A stretch of 64,000 nt of DNA from GCA-2708415 sp964351905 (GTDB taxonomy: Bacteria > Pseudomonadota > Alphaproteobacteria > Micavibrionales > Micavibrionaceae), in NCBI GenBank assembly GCA_964351905.1, contig CAYGPG010000006.1, positions 1-64,000 of the forward strand, given 5' to 3'. The notes beneath the pieces are model-generated. The model had not been told where the DNA came from. It searched no databases and saw only the letters and a program-made list of their open reading frames with translations. Positions 25,303-34,240 of the stretch are shown in pieces. The position numbers were made by a program, and so were the translations under genes. The first letter of the stretch is position 1. Every line of letters starts with the position of its first letter.

Positions 25303-26616
25303 ATGAAAATAGGTTTTTATAAATGGTCAGAATCAAGCCAAGAAGATAAAGCCCGCATTATGCGCCGTTCCGAGGCAGATATTGATGCCGTTATGGCACA
25401 AGTACACCCTATTATTGAGGATGTGAAGACGCGTGGTGATGCCGCGCTAATTGATTACGCTAAAAAATTCGATAAATGCGACATAACCTCCTTGAAAGTC
25501 ACCGAAGAAGAATTTGCAGAAGCGCGCCAAACCCTTGATCCAAAATTAAAATCTGCGATTGATCATTGTGCGGGCAATGTGCGTAAATTTCACGCCGAAC
25601 AAATGCGTCGCGTTGAAAAAGACCGTGAATGGATGGTTGAAATTGAAAATGGCGTCTGGGCGGGAGAAAAAGTAACCCCCATCACCTCCGTTGGTCTGTA
25701 TGTGCCAGGAGGTAAAAACCAATATCCGTCGGCTGTGTATATGCTCGGCATTCCTGCCACGCTGGCAGGGGTTGAAAAAGTTGTTATGGTCACACCACCA
25801 CGTGCGGATGGTAAAATCGGGGACGCCTTACTTTATTCGGCGGAAGTTTCAGGCATCAAAGACATCTATAAAGTAGGCGGAGCGCAAGCGATCGCCGCTT
25901 TGGCTTACGGTACTCAGTCTGTTCTGGCTGTTAAAAAAGTGCTTGGCCCTGGTTCTCCTTTTGTCGCGGCGGCCAAACAAGCCTTAAGCGGTATCATTGA
26001 TCCAGGCATGCCCGCAGGGCCATCGGAATCAATTATTCTCTGTGATAACTCCGCAAACACACATAACACCATCCTCGATATCTTGAATGAGGCCGAACAT
26101 GGCCCTGATTCTGCTGCTTTGCTCGTGACCCATGATGAAGAATTGGCAAAAGACGTACATCAACAATTGCCTGATTATATTAATAAATTGCCTGAACCGC
26201 AACGCGGCTGGCTGGAAACAAATATGGCGGAGTATAGCGGCGTGATTTTAACGGACTCTATTGAAGATTCCATCGCCTTTTGTAATAATTACGCGACAGA
26301 ACATTTGCTCGTAAAGGTTGCGAACCCTGATGATGTTGTCCCACAACTGCTCAATGCAGGCGAAATCCTCATTGGCAACAATACTCCGTCTTCTTTTGGG
26401 AATTTCGGCATTGGCGTCAACCACGTCCTGCCTACGGGCGGTAATGCGCATACGTACAGTTGCACATCCGTCTGGGATTTCCTCAAACGCACTTCACTAG
26501 CCAAAATGGATAAAATCGGTTTCGAAAGCCTAAAAGACCCCGTCACCACAATCGCCGACTACGAAGGCTTCCCCGCCCACGGCAACGTCATCCGTGACCG
26601 CAAGCCAGAAAATTAA
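25303..26616 (+). CDS. hisD: histidinol dehydrogenase
   Basis: HisD oxidises L-histidinol twice with NAD to give L-histidine, the last two steps. The 437-residue protein shows TSVGLYVPGGKNQYPSAVYM, VGGAQAIAALAYGT, the DPGMPAGPSE loop, and the zinc and catalytic residues in NEAEHGPDSAA and NNYATEHLLV. GVNHVLPTGGNAHTYS lies near the end. AGAGGCATCTAATG gives a usable start. It follows the LysE-family gene by 13 bases and ends before a pair of AT-rich palindromes. Confidence 0.97.
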   Translation: MKIGFYKWSESSQEDKARIMRRSEADIDAVMAQVHPIIEDVKTRGDAALIDYAKKFDKCDITSLKVTEEEFAEARQTLDPKLKSAIDHCAGNVRKFHAEQMRRVEKDREWMVEIENGVWAGEKVTPITSVGLYVPGGKNQYPSAVYMLGIPATLAGVEKVVMVTPPRADGKIGDALLYSAEVSGIKDIYKVGGAQAIAALAYGTQSVLAVKKVLGPGSPFVAAAKQALSGIIDPGMPAGPSESIILCDNSANTHNTILDILNEAEHGPDSAALLVTHDEELAKDVHQQLPDYINKLPEPQRGWLETNMAEYSGVILTDSIEDSIAFCNNYATEHLLVKVANPDDVVPQLLNAGEILIGNNTPSSFGNFGIGVNHVLPTGGNAHTYSCTSVWDFLKRTSLAKMDKIGFESLKDPVTTIADYEGFPAHGNVIRDRKPEN

Positions 26617-26654
26617 GCTTTAAAAACTATTAATTTTAAAGGCTATTTTACGAA

Positions 26655-26720
26655 TCTATGTTAAAGAAGTAATGTTTTTTTTAACATAGATTGAAGAGTA
26701 TGTTAATTTGTTTAACATAC
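26655..26720. repeat. two AT-rich palindromes with the same arm sequence
   Basis: The first is TCTATGTTAA (26655-26664) with TTAACATAGA (26681-26690). The second is GTATGTTAA (26698-26706) with TTAACATAC (26712-26720). Both arms share TATGTTAA. They occupy the gap between convergent hisD and fic. They could be a bidirectional terminator without GC-rich stem or a binding site for a dimeric protein. Confidence 0.7.
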
Positions 26721-26732
26721 GTGTTCAAATAT

Positions 26733-27821
26733 CTATGAATAACCGTCTTTAAGCTCATTAATAAAATAAGTATTAAAATATATTTTTTCGTTGCCAATTT
26801 TATGCATCACTAACAAATCTACTTCAGCAAGTTTATTCAAATAAGAAGCTGCAGTTTGTCTTGTCTTGATATTGAGCTTATCCATCAGGGTTTGTATACG
26901 GCAATAAGGATGCTCAAACAAAACCTCGATTAGTTCTTTCTTATAAATTCCCGGAAGATCATTTTGTACCTTCTCTGTGAAAAAAATCATGATGGCTTTA
27001 ATTTTTTCAATTTTGTCTGATGTTTTTTTAGCCGTGTGCTCTACCGCCTTCAACATATACAAAAGCCAGCTCTCCCAATCTTGACTCTCCGTAACATTTT
27101 GCAAGCCTTTATAATATCCTGTTTTATTATCAATAATATAGCGACTTAAAAACAGCACAGGTGTTTCCAATAAATTCTCCTGCAAAAGATATAAAATATT
27201 CAAAATACGTCCTGTACGTCCATTACCATCTGAAAATGGATGTATCGCTTCAAATTGATAATGAATAATTGCCATTTTTAAAAGCGCATCATAATCATCA
27301 TTGATATGGATGAAGTCTTCAAGATCCTTAAGTAATTTATTAATTAAATCAACTCCTTCTGGCGGCGTGTATATAATTTCACCATAAGGGTTTTTTATCT
27401 TTGTACCTGTTGTTACACGTACACCAGCTTGATTATTTTTAATCGTTTGAACAATTTCTATAAAAACATTTGTATTTAAAGGGCGTTTTTTCATTGCCTT
27501 GGCGCCACACCATAACGCTTCTCTATAATCCTGCACTTCTTTGGTTTGCGAATCTTTTACGGTCTCTTTAAGCAAATCCGCTTGATACAACTTATCATGT
27601 GTTGTAAAAATATTTTCAATCTCAGAACTATCTTTAGCCTCTAACAAAACGAGGCTATTAATTAAAACCTCCTGGTTAGGCAACATCCTTCCTGCAACCT
27701 TTAATTCTGCCAAGGCTCTAGTCGCCTTATTAAGCTGTTTTAAAACCGCTTTTGTTTCTATTTCCTTTTGGGGCGGCAAGAATGGCAAGTCATTAAAAGG
27801 TTTTTCTTTATCAAACATCAT
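26733..27821 (-). CDS. Fic-family protein (class II, self-inhibited AMPylase type)
   Basis: A 362-residue Fic protein. The active-site loop HPFSDGNGRTGR is complete with H194, so nucleotide transfer, usually AMPylation of a hydroxyl side chain, is expected. An N-terminal SSEIEN at residues 65-70 matches the inhibitory (S/T)xxxE(G/N) helix motif placed before the Fic core, which defines class II. The C-terminal 80 residues (CRIQTLMDKLNIKTRQTAAS, followed by YLNKLAEVDLL) look like a winged helix that may bind DNA. The start ATGATG overlaps the hisB stop by four bases, giving translational coupling to a biosynthetic gene. Target unknown. Confidence 0.92.
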   Translation of the reverse strand: MMFDKEKPFNDLPFLPPQKEIETKAVLKQLNKATRALAELKVAGRMLPNQEVLINSLVLLEAKDSSEIENIFTTHDKLYQADLLKETVKDSQTKEVQDYREALWCGAKAMKKRPLNTNVFIEIVQTIKNNQAGVRVTTGTKIKNPYGEIIYTPPEGVDLINKLLKDLEDFIHINDDYDALLKMAIIHYQFEAIHPFSDGNGRTGRILNILYLLQENLLETPVLFLSRYIIDNKTGYYKGLQNVTESQDWESWLLYMLKAVEHTAKKTSDKIEKIKAIMIFFTEKVQNDLPGIYKKELIEVLFEHPYCRIQTLMDKLNIKTRQTAASYLNKLAEVDLLVMHKIGNEKIYFNTYFINELKDGYS

Positions 27822-28414
27822 AAACTTCCCTTCGTGCTCGGTAATATCCCTACTGCGCGTGGATCATGTTCTGTGGCCATTTTTAAGGCTTTGGCGAAGG
27901 CTTTAAAGACGCTTTCGATGATATGGTGGTTATTCTCGCCATACAAATTCTCACAATGGAGCGTCATGCCCGAATTTTGCGCGACAGAATGGAAAAAATG
28001 ACCGAAAAGCTCGGTTTCCATGTTCTCCCCCAAACGATCCAGCGTGAATTTTACATTCCAAGCACTATAAGGACGGTTCGATAAATCTAACGCGACGCGG
28101 CTTAAACATTCATCCATGGGCACGTAAGAATGACCATAGCGATAAATTCCCATTTTATCGCCCAAGGCTTCCTTAATCGCATCCCCTAACGCCAGACCAC
28201 AATCTTCTACCGTATGGTGTGAATCAATCGCCAAATCCCCATCGCAATGCAAGGTCAGGTCAAAAAGGCCATGTTTAGCAATTTGATCCAACATATGATC
28301 AAAAAACGCCAAGCCTGTCTTGATGTCGGCCTTGCCTGTTCCATCTAAATTCAGTTCAACCTTAATCTTGGTTTCTTTGGTATTGCGTTCAATTTTCGAA
28401 GTTCTTTGTGTCAT
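27818..28414 (-). CDS. hisB: imidazoleglycerol-phosphate dehydratase
   Basis: The enzyme dehydrates imidazole glycerol phosphate, the sixth histidine step. The 198-residue stand-alone protein shows RNTKETKIKVELNLDGTG, FDHMLDQIAKHG with metal-binding histidines, DSHHTVEDCGLALGDA (manganese site), GHFFHSVAQNSG, and NNHHIIESVFKAFAKALK near the end. Length is normal for the monofunctional form. It is divergent from hslV, an arrangement seen in many alphaproteobacteria. The gene downstream on the same strand encodes Fic and overlaps it by four bases. Confidence 0.97.
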   Translation of the reverse strand: MTQRTSKIERNTKETKIKVELNLDGTGKADIKTGLAFFDHMLDQIAKHGLFDLTLHCDGDLAIDSHHTVEDCGLALGDAIKEALGDKMGIYRYGHSYVPMDECLSRVALDLSNRPYSAWNVKFTLDRLGENMETELFGHFFHSVAQNSGMTLHCENLYGENNHHIIESVFKAFAKALKMATEHDPRAVGILPSTKGSL

Positions 28415-28471
28415 AATCTTACCTTTATTTCTCTCTTGACCTAAACGCTATTACAAGGCATTTCATAAGGC

Positions 28472-28993
28472 ATGACAACAATTTTAGCAATTCGAAAAGA
28501 CAATGATGTGGTTGTGGCGGGTGACGGGCAAGTCTCCCTCGGCCAAACGGTGATGAAATCTAACGCCCGCAAAGTCCGCCGTTTAGGCAAAGACAGTAAA
28601 ATTATTGCAGGTTTTGCAGGTGCAACCGCCGATGCTTTTACGCTATTTGAGCGTTTAGAAGCCAAATTAGAGGCGCACCCAGGGCAACTCACCCGTGCCT
28701 GTGTGGAATTGGCCAAAGATTGGCGTACGGATAAATATTTACGCAAACTCGAGGCCCTGATGGTCGTCTGTGATAAAGACACCTCGCTTATTTTGACGGG
28801 AACTGGTGATGTGGTAGAGCCTGAAGATGGCATCATCGGCATTGGATCAGGCGGAAATTTCGCTCTCGCTGCCGCCCGCGCCATGATTGACCGCAAAGAT
28901 ATGGATGCCGAGGCCATTGCCACAAAAGGCTTAAAAATTGCCGCCGATATCTGTGTTTACACCAACGCCAATATTATCGTTGAAAAGCTTTAA
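28472..28993 (+). CDS. hslV: ATP-dependent protease HslVU, peptidase subunit
   Basis: HslV is the proteasome-like peptidase that forms a double hexamer with HslU. The 173-residue protein begins MTTILAIRKDNDVVVAGDGQ; after removal of the initiator methionine, the first threonine becomes the nucleophile. GNAL-type core sequences SNARKVRRLG and AGFAGATADAFTLFERLE are present. GIGSGGNFALAAARAM lies in the second half. The start is fixed by the need for an N-terminal Thr. hslU follows after 83 bases. Confidence 0.97.
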   Translation: MTTILAIRKDNDVVVAGDGQVSLGQTVMKSNARKVRRLGKDSKIIAGFAGATADAFTLFERLEAKLEAHPGQLTRACVELAKDWRTDKYLRKLEALMVVCDKDTSLILTGTGDVVEPEDGIIGIGSGGNFALAAARAMIDRKDMDAEAIATKGLKIAADICVYTNANIIVEKL

Positions 28994-29076
28994 GCTTTTT
29001 TAAAATTAGCTCGAGGCGAGCGAGCCCGCAAAGACGCAATGAACATAAATTTATTAGACATGACTATGACTGAACT

Positions 29077-30417
29077 ATGACTGAACAAACAAATTCAAAA
29101 CCTCTTCCTGATACTTTATCTTTCTCCCCGCGAGAGATTGTACATGAGCTAGATCGTAATATTATCGGCCAAAAGGACGCCAAGCGTGCCGTTTCTATCG
29201 CCTTGCGTAACCGCTGGCGCCGCCTACAGCTTGACCCACAAATGCAAGAAGAAGTCTATCCCAAAAACATCCTCATGATAGGGCCAACAGGGGTAGGGAA
29301 GACTGAAATTGCGCGTCGTTTGGCAAAGCTTGCCCAAGCGCCGTTTGTGAAGGTTGAAGCCACCAAATTTACCGAAGTTGGCTATGTTGGGAAGGATGTT
29401 GAATCTATTATTCGGGATCTGGTTGAAAATGCCATTCATATGATGCGTGAAAAAATGCGTAAGACCGTCACCGCACAGGCTGAAATTTATGCCGAAGACC
29501 GCGTCCTCAATGCCCTTGTGGGTGAAGAAGCAGGGGAGGCGACCAAAAAATCTTTTCGTGAGAAATTACGCAAAGGCGAATTTGATGAAAAAGAAATTGA
29601 GTTAGATTTACAAGATAACTCCAACCCCATGGCTAATATGATGGATATCCCAGGCATGCCCGGCGGCTCCATGAGCATGATGAGCATTGGCGATATTTTT
29701 GGCAAACAAAATAAAACCAAACGCAAAAAAATGACTGTCGAAGATTCATATGAGGTTCTTATGGCAGAAGAAGCCGACAAGCTTTTAGACGAAGACAAAA
29801 TTATATCCGAAGCGCTCGATTTGGTTCAACAAAATGGAATCGTATTTTTGGATGAAGTTGATAAAATTGCCGTGAACCGTGATGCCCGTGGCGGCGATGT
29901 ATCGCGTGAAGGGGTTCAGCGTGACTTACTTCCGCTAATCGAAGGGACAACCGTTACCACCAAACATGGTATGGTTAAAACAGATCATATCCTGTTCATC
30001 GCCAGCGGTGCCTTCCATTACGCCAAGCCGTCAGATCTTTTGGCTGAGCTACAAGGACGATTGCCGATCCGCGTGGAGCTTCGCGCCTTAACCGAAGAAG
30101 ACTTTGTCCGCATCCTCACCGAAACCGAAAGTTGTTTGATCAAACAATACAAAGCCCTCATCGGCACCGAAGGCGTTGATTTAGATTTCACCGATGACGC
30201 CATTAAAGAAATTGCAAAAATTGCCTTTAACGTCAATGAGACAGTTGAAAATATCGGGGCGCGTCGCTTATTGACGGTCATGGAAAAATTATTAGATGAA
30301 ATTTCTTATACCGCGTCTGATCGTTCTGGTGAAAAAATTACGATTGATGCAAAAGAGGTCAAAGAAAATGTTGGCGACCTCGCCCAAAATACAGATTTAA
30401 GTAAATTTATTCTTTAA
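29077..30417 (+). CDS. hslU: ATP-dependent protease HslVU, ATPase subunit
   Basis: HslU unfolds substrates and feeds them to HslV. The 446 residues show LDRNIIGQKDAKRAVSIALR, Walker A ILMIGPTGVGKTEIARRLA, the pore loop in KFTEVGYVGKDVES (GYVG), Walker B GIVFLDEVDKIA, and the C-terminal NTDLSKFIL tail that inserts between HslV subunits. The insertion (I) domain at about 110-230 contains a methionine- and glycine-rich stretch, PMANMMDIPGMPGGSMSMM, which is somewhat unusual in composition. The stop overlaps the convergent unknown gene by four bases. Confidence 0.97.
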   Translation: MTEQTNSKPLPDTLSFSPREIVHELDRNIIGQKDAKRAVSIALRNRWRRLQLDPQMQEEVYPKNILMIGPTGVGKTEIARRLAKLAQAPFVKVEATKFTEVGYVGKDVESIIRDLVENAIHMMREKMRKTVTAQAEIYAEDRVLNALVGEEAGEATKKSFREKLRKGEFDEKEIELDLQDNSNPMANMMDIPGMPGGSMSMMSIGDIFGKQNKTKRKKMTVEDSYEVLMAEEADKLLDEDKIISEALDLVQQNGIVFLDEVDKIAVNRDARGGDVSREGVQRDLLPLIEGTTVTTKHGMVKTDHILFIASGAFHYAKPSDLLAELQGRLPIRVELRALTEEDFVRILTETESCLIKQYKALIGTEGVDLDFTDDAIKEIAKIAFNVNETVENIGARRLLTVMEKLLDEISYTASDRSGEKITIDAKEVKENVGDLAQNTDLSKFIL

Positions 30418-31118
30418 AGCGACATAACGTATTGGGCTGAGCGGCGCAGAGAACTCACTCCTGTTTCAACAATATTTTCCAACTTTTGAATCATGGGGCG
30501 CTCTGAAACCCCTAAACGTAGCTCATAGGTAAAACCATCACGTGGAATATCTGGTTCATACTCAATAATATCCACTGATGTCACAGCTACAATCGGATGC
30601 TTTGGATAACTCTCTACATCCTTATCAGAAAGCATGTTTGCCCCTTCTAGAACTGGTATAATGCGGTGCTCTCCAACACTGCTTTTTGCAATCGAATCTT
30701 CAAAACAGATTTCTTCTTTTCCTGTTGCTTGGGAAATTCTTCTTTTACGCGGTAATGGCAAGATTAAATAAATAGTCTCACCAAAATTTATTCGATAGCG
30801 GTTCTTATATAAATTTTTTGTATCAGTACAATGAACCATAAAACTTGCAAGCGTTTCAGGATTTCTTAAATCAATAACCGTATGGTCTTGACGCTTGCCT
30901 CTTAATTTACCTGCGGAATTTTGACTAAAAACATTGGTAAGCTTAATAAGAGTCTCACGAACACTATTTTCTGCTGGCACTGTTATTTGATAAGCACCTC
31001 GTAAAAGTAATTCTGGTGTATGATAAGGCAAAGCAACAAAATGTGATCGATCTTTGAATACATTAGGCATTATTGGTACAGGTGTACCACCTTTAAAATT
31101 TGGATTTAAATTCGCCAT
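30414..31118 (-). CDS. hypothetical protein
   Basis: A 234-residue soluble protein that I cannot place in a family. No signal peptide or membrane segment is present. It has an extended N-terminus (NPNFKGGTPVPIMPNVF), a basic loop LPLPRKRRISQATGKEE, and VGEHRIIPVLEGANMLSDKD. A segment DIPRDGFTYELRLGVSERP comes before a C-terminal helix. The stop codon lies inside the hslU stop region, a four-base convergent overlap. The gene is divergent from an exported M23 peptidase gene. Confidence 0.62.
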   Translation of the reverse strand: MANLNPNFKGGTPVPIMPNVFKDRSHFVALPYHTPELLLRGAYQITVPAENSVRETLIKLTNVFSQNSAGKLRGKRQDHTVIDLRNPETLASFMVHCTDTKNLYKNRYRINFGETIYLILPLPRKRRISQATGKEEICFEDSIAKSSVGEHRIIPVLEGANMLSDKDVESYPKHPIVAVTSVDIIEYEPDIPRDGFTYELRLGVSERPMIQKLENIVETGVSSLRRSAQYVMSL

Positions 31119-31221
31119 TTTTTCTTTACCATCATCGCTGCGCTATTCTTATCTCACAAACAATAAGTTATGTCAAATATAATCTTCTTTTATTGTGACC
31201 TTTAAAACGCTAGAAATTCAT

Positions 31222-32262
31222 ATGGTTTCACGCTTATTTATCCTTTCTTTAACGGCTTTTATTCTATTTTTCAACACGGCAATGGCTCAACAAGCCAAGC
31301 CATTGATAAAAATAACAAAAACGCCTGTTTTTGACCTACCGATTGATTGCATCATTGGTGAAGATTGTTGGGTCATGAATTATGTCGATATGGGGCCTGA
31401 TGATGAAAAACAAACTGATCCGGCCTGTCAGGCACGTACATATGACGGTCATAAGGGTACAGATTTCATGATTTTGGATGAAGCCACCATGAAAAAGGGC
31501 GTCAATGTCATCGCGCCCCTTGATGGCACGATCAAGAAAGTTCGTGATGGCGAGGAAGATCGCTTTCCCACCGAAGAACAGCTTGAAGAAACCAAAGAAC
31601 AGCGAAAAGAATGCGGTAACGCAGTTCTTATTGATCATGGTGATGGCCTCAATACTATTTACTGCCACCTCAAGAAAAACTCAATTAAGGTGACGTCTGG
31701 TCAAACAATTAAAAAAGATGATGTTATTGGTCAGGTCGGCTTATCAGGCCTAACGCAATTTCCACATCTTCATTTTGGTATTATTCGCGATAACGAAGTG
31801 ATTGATCCTTTTACTGGACAAAACAACAAACAAACATGCGGAACCAAAAAACGTTCTCTTTGGCTTGATCAAGAAACCTTGCAATACCAACCTTTTGTTA
31901 TACAAAATATGGGTTTTGATAATAATTTACCGAGCCTGACTGATATCGAAAAAGATGGGAAATCTGCCGAAACTATCACAATTAATTCTGATCTCTTAAC
32001 AATGTGGGTCATGTTATTTGGCGTTCAGGAAAATGATACAATTCACCTAACAATCACTGATCCGAATGGCAAAATTTTTGCGGAACGTACCATTATCCAA
32101 GATAAGAAGCGCGCACGGCAATTTTATTACACCGGCCGCCGCACAACAAAAACCCCTCTCATAGAAGGGGCATACACTGGAAGCGTTACAATTGAGCGAG
32201 AACATAAAGGTCAAATTATTAAAGATGATCAACTGACCAGTATATTGGTCATACAAAATTAA
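31222..32262 (+). CDS. exported M23-family (LytM) metallopeptidase
   Basis: A 346-residue exported protein from ATG 31222; a GTG at 31195 would put nine residues before the signal peptide. The signal is SRLFILSLTAFILFFNTAMA. The M23 domain supplies zinc ligands in YDGHKGTDFMI (H-x3-D) and FPHLHFGI (HxH), with intervening GNAVLIDHGDGLNTIYCHL. The sequence KVTSGQTIKKDDVIGQVGLS is the typical biotinyl-lipoyl-like strand pattern. M23 enzymes cut peptidoglycan cross-bridges. The C-terminal 130 residues form an extra domain of unknown type. The 3' end overlaps convergent smr-domain gene by four bases. Confidence 0.9.
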   Translation: MVSRLFILSLTAFILFFNTAMAQQAKPLIKITKTPVFDLPIDCIIGEDCWVMNYVDMGPDDEKQTDPACQARTYDGHKGTDFMILDEATMKKGVNVIAPLDGTIKKVRDGEEDRFPTEEQLEETKEQRKECGNAVLIDHGDGLNTIYCHLKKNSIKVTSGQTIKKDDVIGQVGLSGLTQFPHLHFGIIRDNEVIDPFTGQNNKQTCGTKKRSLWLDQETLQYQPFVIQNMGFDNNLPSLTDIEKDGKSAETITINSDLLTMWVMLFGVQENDTIHLTITDPNGKIFAERTIIQDKKRARQFYYTGRRTTKTPLIEGAYTGSVTIEREHKGQIIKDDQLTSILVIQN

Positions 32263-32852
32263 TTCTTATTCTTCCTTAAATAAACGTACAGTGCGCCTTC
32301 ACCGCCATCTTTGGGGTGCGCCGTTTCTATTTTTAAAATATACGGTTTAAGCCTATCTTCACGCAGCCATAAAGGAACATTTTGCTTTAAAACGCCTTCG
32401 CCTTTTTTAATCCAATCCTCGCTTGTGCTTTTTGACTTTCCTTTTCCCGTTATAATGATGACATTGCGAAATCCGCGTTTATATGATTTTTCAATAAAAT
32501 TAATTGTCGCATCATACGCTTGTAATTTATTAAAACCATGCAAATCCAACCTTGCTTCAATTTGGATTTGGCCTTTTTTTAATCGCGCGGCTGTACGCCT
32601 ATCAATTTGTGGTTCTTGATTATCCTTTGGACGCGTTGCTGACTTTTCATGCCGCTCTATTTTTACTTTTGAGGTTTTTGAAACAGAATCTTCATGTGGC
32701 TCCACCTCATCCAATAATTCTTTAAAATTCTCCAGTTCATCATCTTGATCTTGTGGCGCTATTTCCTTGGCAAAAGAATCCCATATTTCTTGATCTTCAT
32801 CGTTTAAGCTGACTGAACTGCTCTTATTTTTATCTTTATTATCCATAGCCAT
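32259..32852 (-). CDS. Smr-domain protein
   Basis: A 197-residue protein. The N-terminal half is charged and probably disordered (acidic EDQEIWDSFAKEIAPQDQDD). The C-terminal Smr domain starts at IEARLDLHGFNKLQAYD and continues with NVIIITGKGK, the two hallmark motifs LDLHG and TGKG. Stand-alone Smr proteins act as DNA- or RNA-nicking endonucleases, and some cut mRNA at collided ribosomes. GTG, ATG or ATG codons at 32855, 32852 and 32846 are possible starts. It is convergent with the M23 peptidase gene. Confidence 0.9.
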   Translation of the reverse strand: MAMDNKDKNKSSSVSLNDEDQEIWDSFAKEIAPQDQDDELENFKELLDEVEPHEDSVSKTSKVKIERHEKSATRPKDNQEPQIDRRTAARLKKGQIQIEARLDLHGFNKLQAYDATINFIEKSYKRGFRNVIIITGKGKSKSTSEDWIKKGEGVLKQNVPLWLREDRLKPYILKIETAHPKDGGEGALYVYLRKNKN

Positions 32853-32861
32853 CACTTTTTT

Positions 32862-32890
32862 TTGGGAAATCGCAGAATTTCTGACATAAT
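32862..32890 (+). promoter_or_regulatory. candidate promoter close to the start codon of the 32900 gene
   Basis: TTGGGA at 32862-32867, a 17-base spacer and CATAAT at 32874-32890 region ending at 32890. The ATG follows nine bases later, so the transcript would have a leader of only a few bases. No Shine-Dalgarno sequence is seen. Confidence 0.35.
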
Positions 32891-32899
32891 AAATATATA

Positions 32900-33676
32900 A
32901 TGCCTCATTCTATAAAAAAATGTCTAATTCTTTTCTTAAGCCTAAGCTGTCTTTCGGCTTTCAGCCCGCAGGTACAGGCTCAAAAAAATAGAGCTATAAC
33001 CGCCGAAGAGGTTGCCATTGCTTTTTATAAGACAGGAAACATTGTTCCTAGTTTTGAAAGCTGGATTAAAGAAAGTGACACTTACCTAACAACACCATTA
33101 GGGCGGCGTGACGAAGTTTTTGAAAAACAAGATTTGCGCCTTAAAAAATTGTATCAAGATTTTAGTGTTGAAAATAATCTTCTTAAAATTAGGACATCCG
33201 CCCATGTAAAATTAAGTCGTGAACAAGATGAAAACAAAAGACCAAATTATTTTGTTGAAGTTGTTATCGATGAAGAAAATGAGGTCACCTATTTTCCTTA
33301 TAAATTCTTAGATCAAAACATCATGGTGATCCCAAACCATTTTCAAAAATTAAAAAAGCAACCCATTTCAAAAACTGAATATGATTATATTAAGTCTGTA
33401 ACAGAAAAAGGAAATCGCTTTCCACTGATTTTAAAACTCAAATCAAAAGAGTCAGATTTTACCCACCCCTACGTCGTAGACGATATTCCGCAATGGGCCT
33501 TCCTAACAGATATCGCCACAATTGAAAGCTGGACAAAAAGTAACCAATTAATTTGGCAATATTCAGCCCCTTGGTATTTATCACCAGAAGAACGTAAAAT
33601 TCATAAGATCTATAAATCTGGTGATGAATTATTACAAAATGGTGGCCACGTAAAGCCTTTAGGAAATATAAAATAA
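32900..33676 (+). CDS. hypothetical exported protein
   Basis: A 258-residue protein with an N-terminal signal peptide (KKCLILFLSLSCLSAFS, cleavage likely after VQAQ). The mature part has no membrane segment. It contains TAEEVAIAFYKTGNIVPSFE, SWIKESDTYLTTPLGRRDE, a beta-rich core FVEVVIDEENEVTYFPY, and YSAPWYLSPEERKIHKIYKS near the end. It is probably periplasmic. I do not recognise a family. A second unknown gene starts 12 bases after its stop and is likely cotranscribed. Confidence 0.65.
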   Translation: MPHSIKKCLILFLSLSCLSAFSPQVQAQKNRAITAEEVAIAFYKTGNIVPSFESWIKESDTYLTTPLGRRDEVFEKQDLRLKKLYQDFSVENNLLKIRTSAHVKLSREQDENKRPNYFVEVVIDEENEVTYFPYKFLDQNIMVIPNHFQKLKKQPISKTEYDYIKSVTEKGNRFPLILKLKSKESDFTHPYVVDDIPQWAFLTDIATIESWTKSNQLIWQYSAPWYLSPEERKIHKIYKSGDELLQNGGHVKPLGNIK

Positions 33677-33688
33677 AGGACAACAAAA

Positions 33689-34240
33689 ATGTTTTCACAG
33701 CTTGGCCCTCTTTTCAAAACAACTTTCCGGCAAGCTGAATCAAATGATACGCGTCAAAAAATCCCGCATCAAGAAAGAGATGATCATCGCAAAAAAGACG
33801 ATGAAAAAGAAAAACCTGTAAACACAGATAATATCTGGGAAGACAACACAAGCGTAAGCATTGATGCTTTGCGTGTCTTTCTAATTGGGTTTTTAAAAGA
33901 TTTACCTGATGTCGATAATACTAAATTTCAAAACACAGAAACAACCGTTCAAAATCCGCGGCCTAAAGAAAAAACACGTCCGCAAAATACGCATAATGCA
34001 AAAGCTGTCCGTGCCTATCAGGCGCAGGCCGCGCACAGCCCTGCACCGAAAGAGCAATCAACAAAAGTTGAAAAAGAAAATTCCAATCACAAGAATATTG
34101 AAAACAAAGAATTGCGTGAGATTTATCAGCTCATTGATGATTTAAAAACTTTATCTGAGCGCGGCGTACAAATGCTAACAATTGAAAAAAATGGCACCTT
34201 TGTTAAAAGCCTGCGAAGCTCAATCAATAAAATTTTATAA
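33689..34240 (+). CDS. hypothetical charged protein
   Basis: A 183-residue hydrophilic protein with a low-complexity linker. After the N-terminal MFSQLGPLFKTTFRQAES, residues 20-50 are strongly charged (RDDHRKKDDEKEKPVN). A hydrophobic helix SIDALRVFLIGFLKDLPDV follows, then a disordered stretch and a C-terminal helix ELREIYQLIDDLKTLSERGV. AGGA lies before the ATG. It follows the exported unknown gene by 12 bases. Its 3' end overlaps a convergent regulator gene by six bases. Function unknown. Confidence 0.6.
   Translation: MFSQLGPLFKTTFRQAESNDTRQKIPHQERDDHRKKDDEKEKPVNTDNIWEDNTSVSIDALRVFLIGFLKDLPDVDNTKFQNTETTVQNPRPKEKTRPQNTHNAKAVRAYQAQAAHSPAPKEQSTKVEKENSNHKNIENKELREIYQLIDDLKTLSERGVQMLTIEKNGTFVKSLRSSINKIL

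Noticed and set aside
29041..29085. Tandem ATGACTATGACTGA units before hslU as a regulatory repeat
   Set aside because: Only about two imperfect short units are present, and they are explained by a small duplication next to the start codon.
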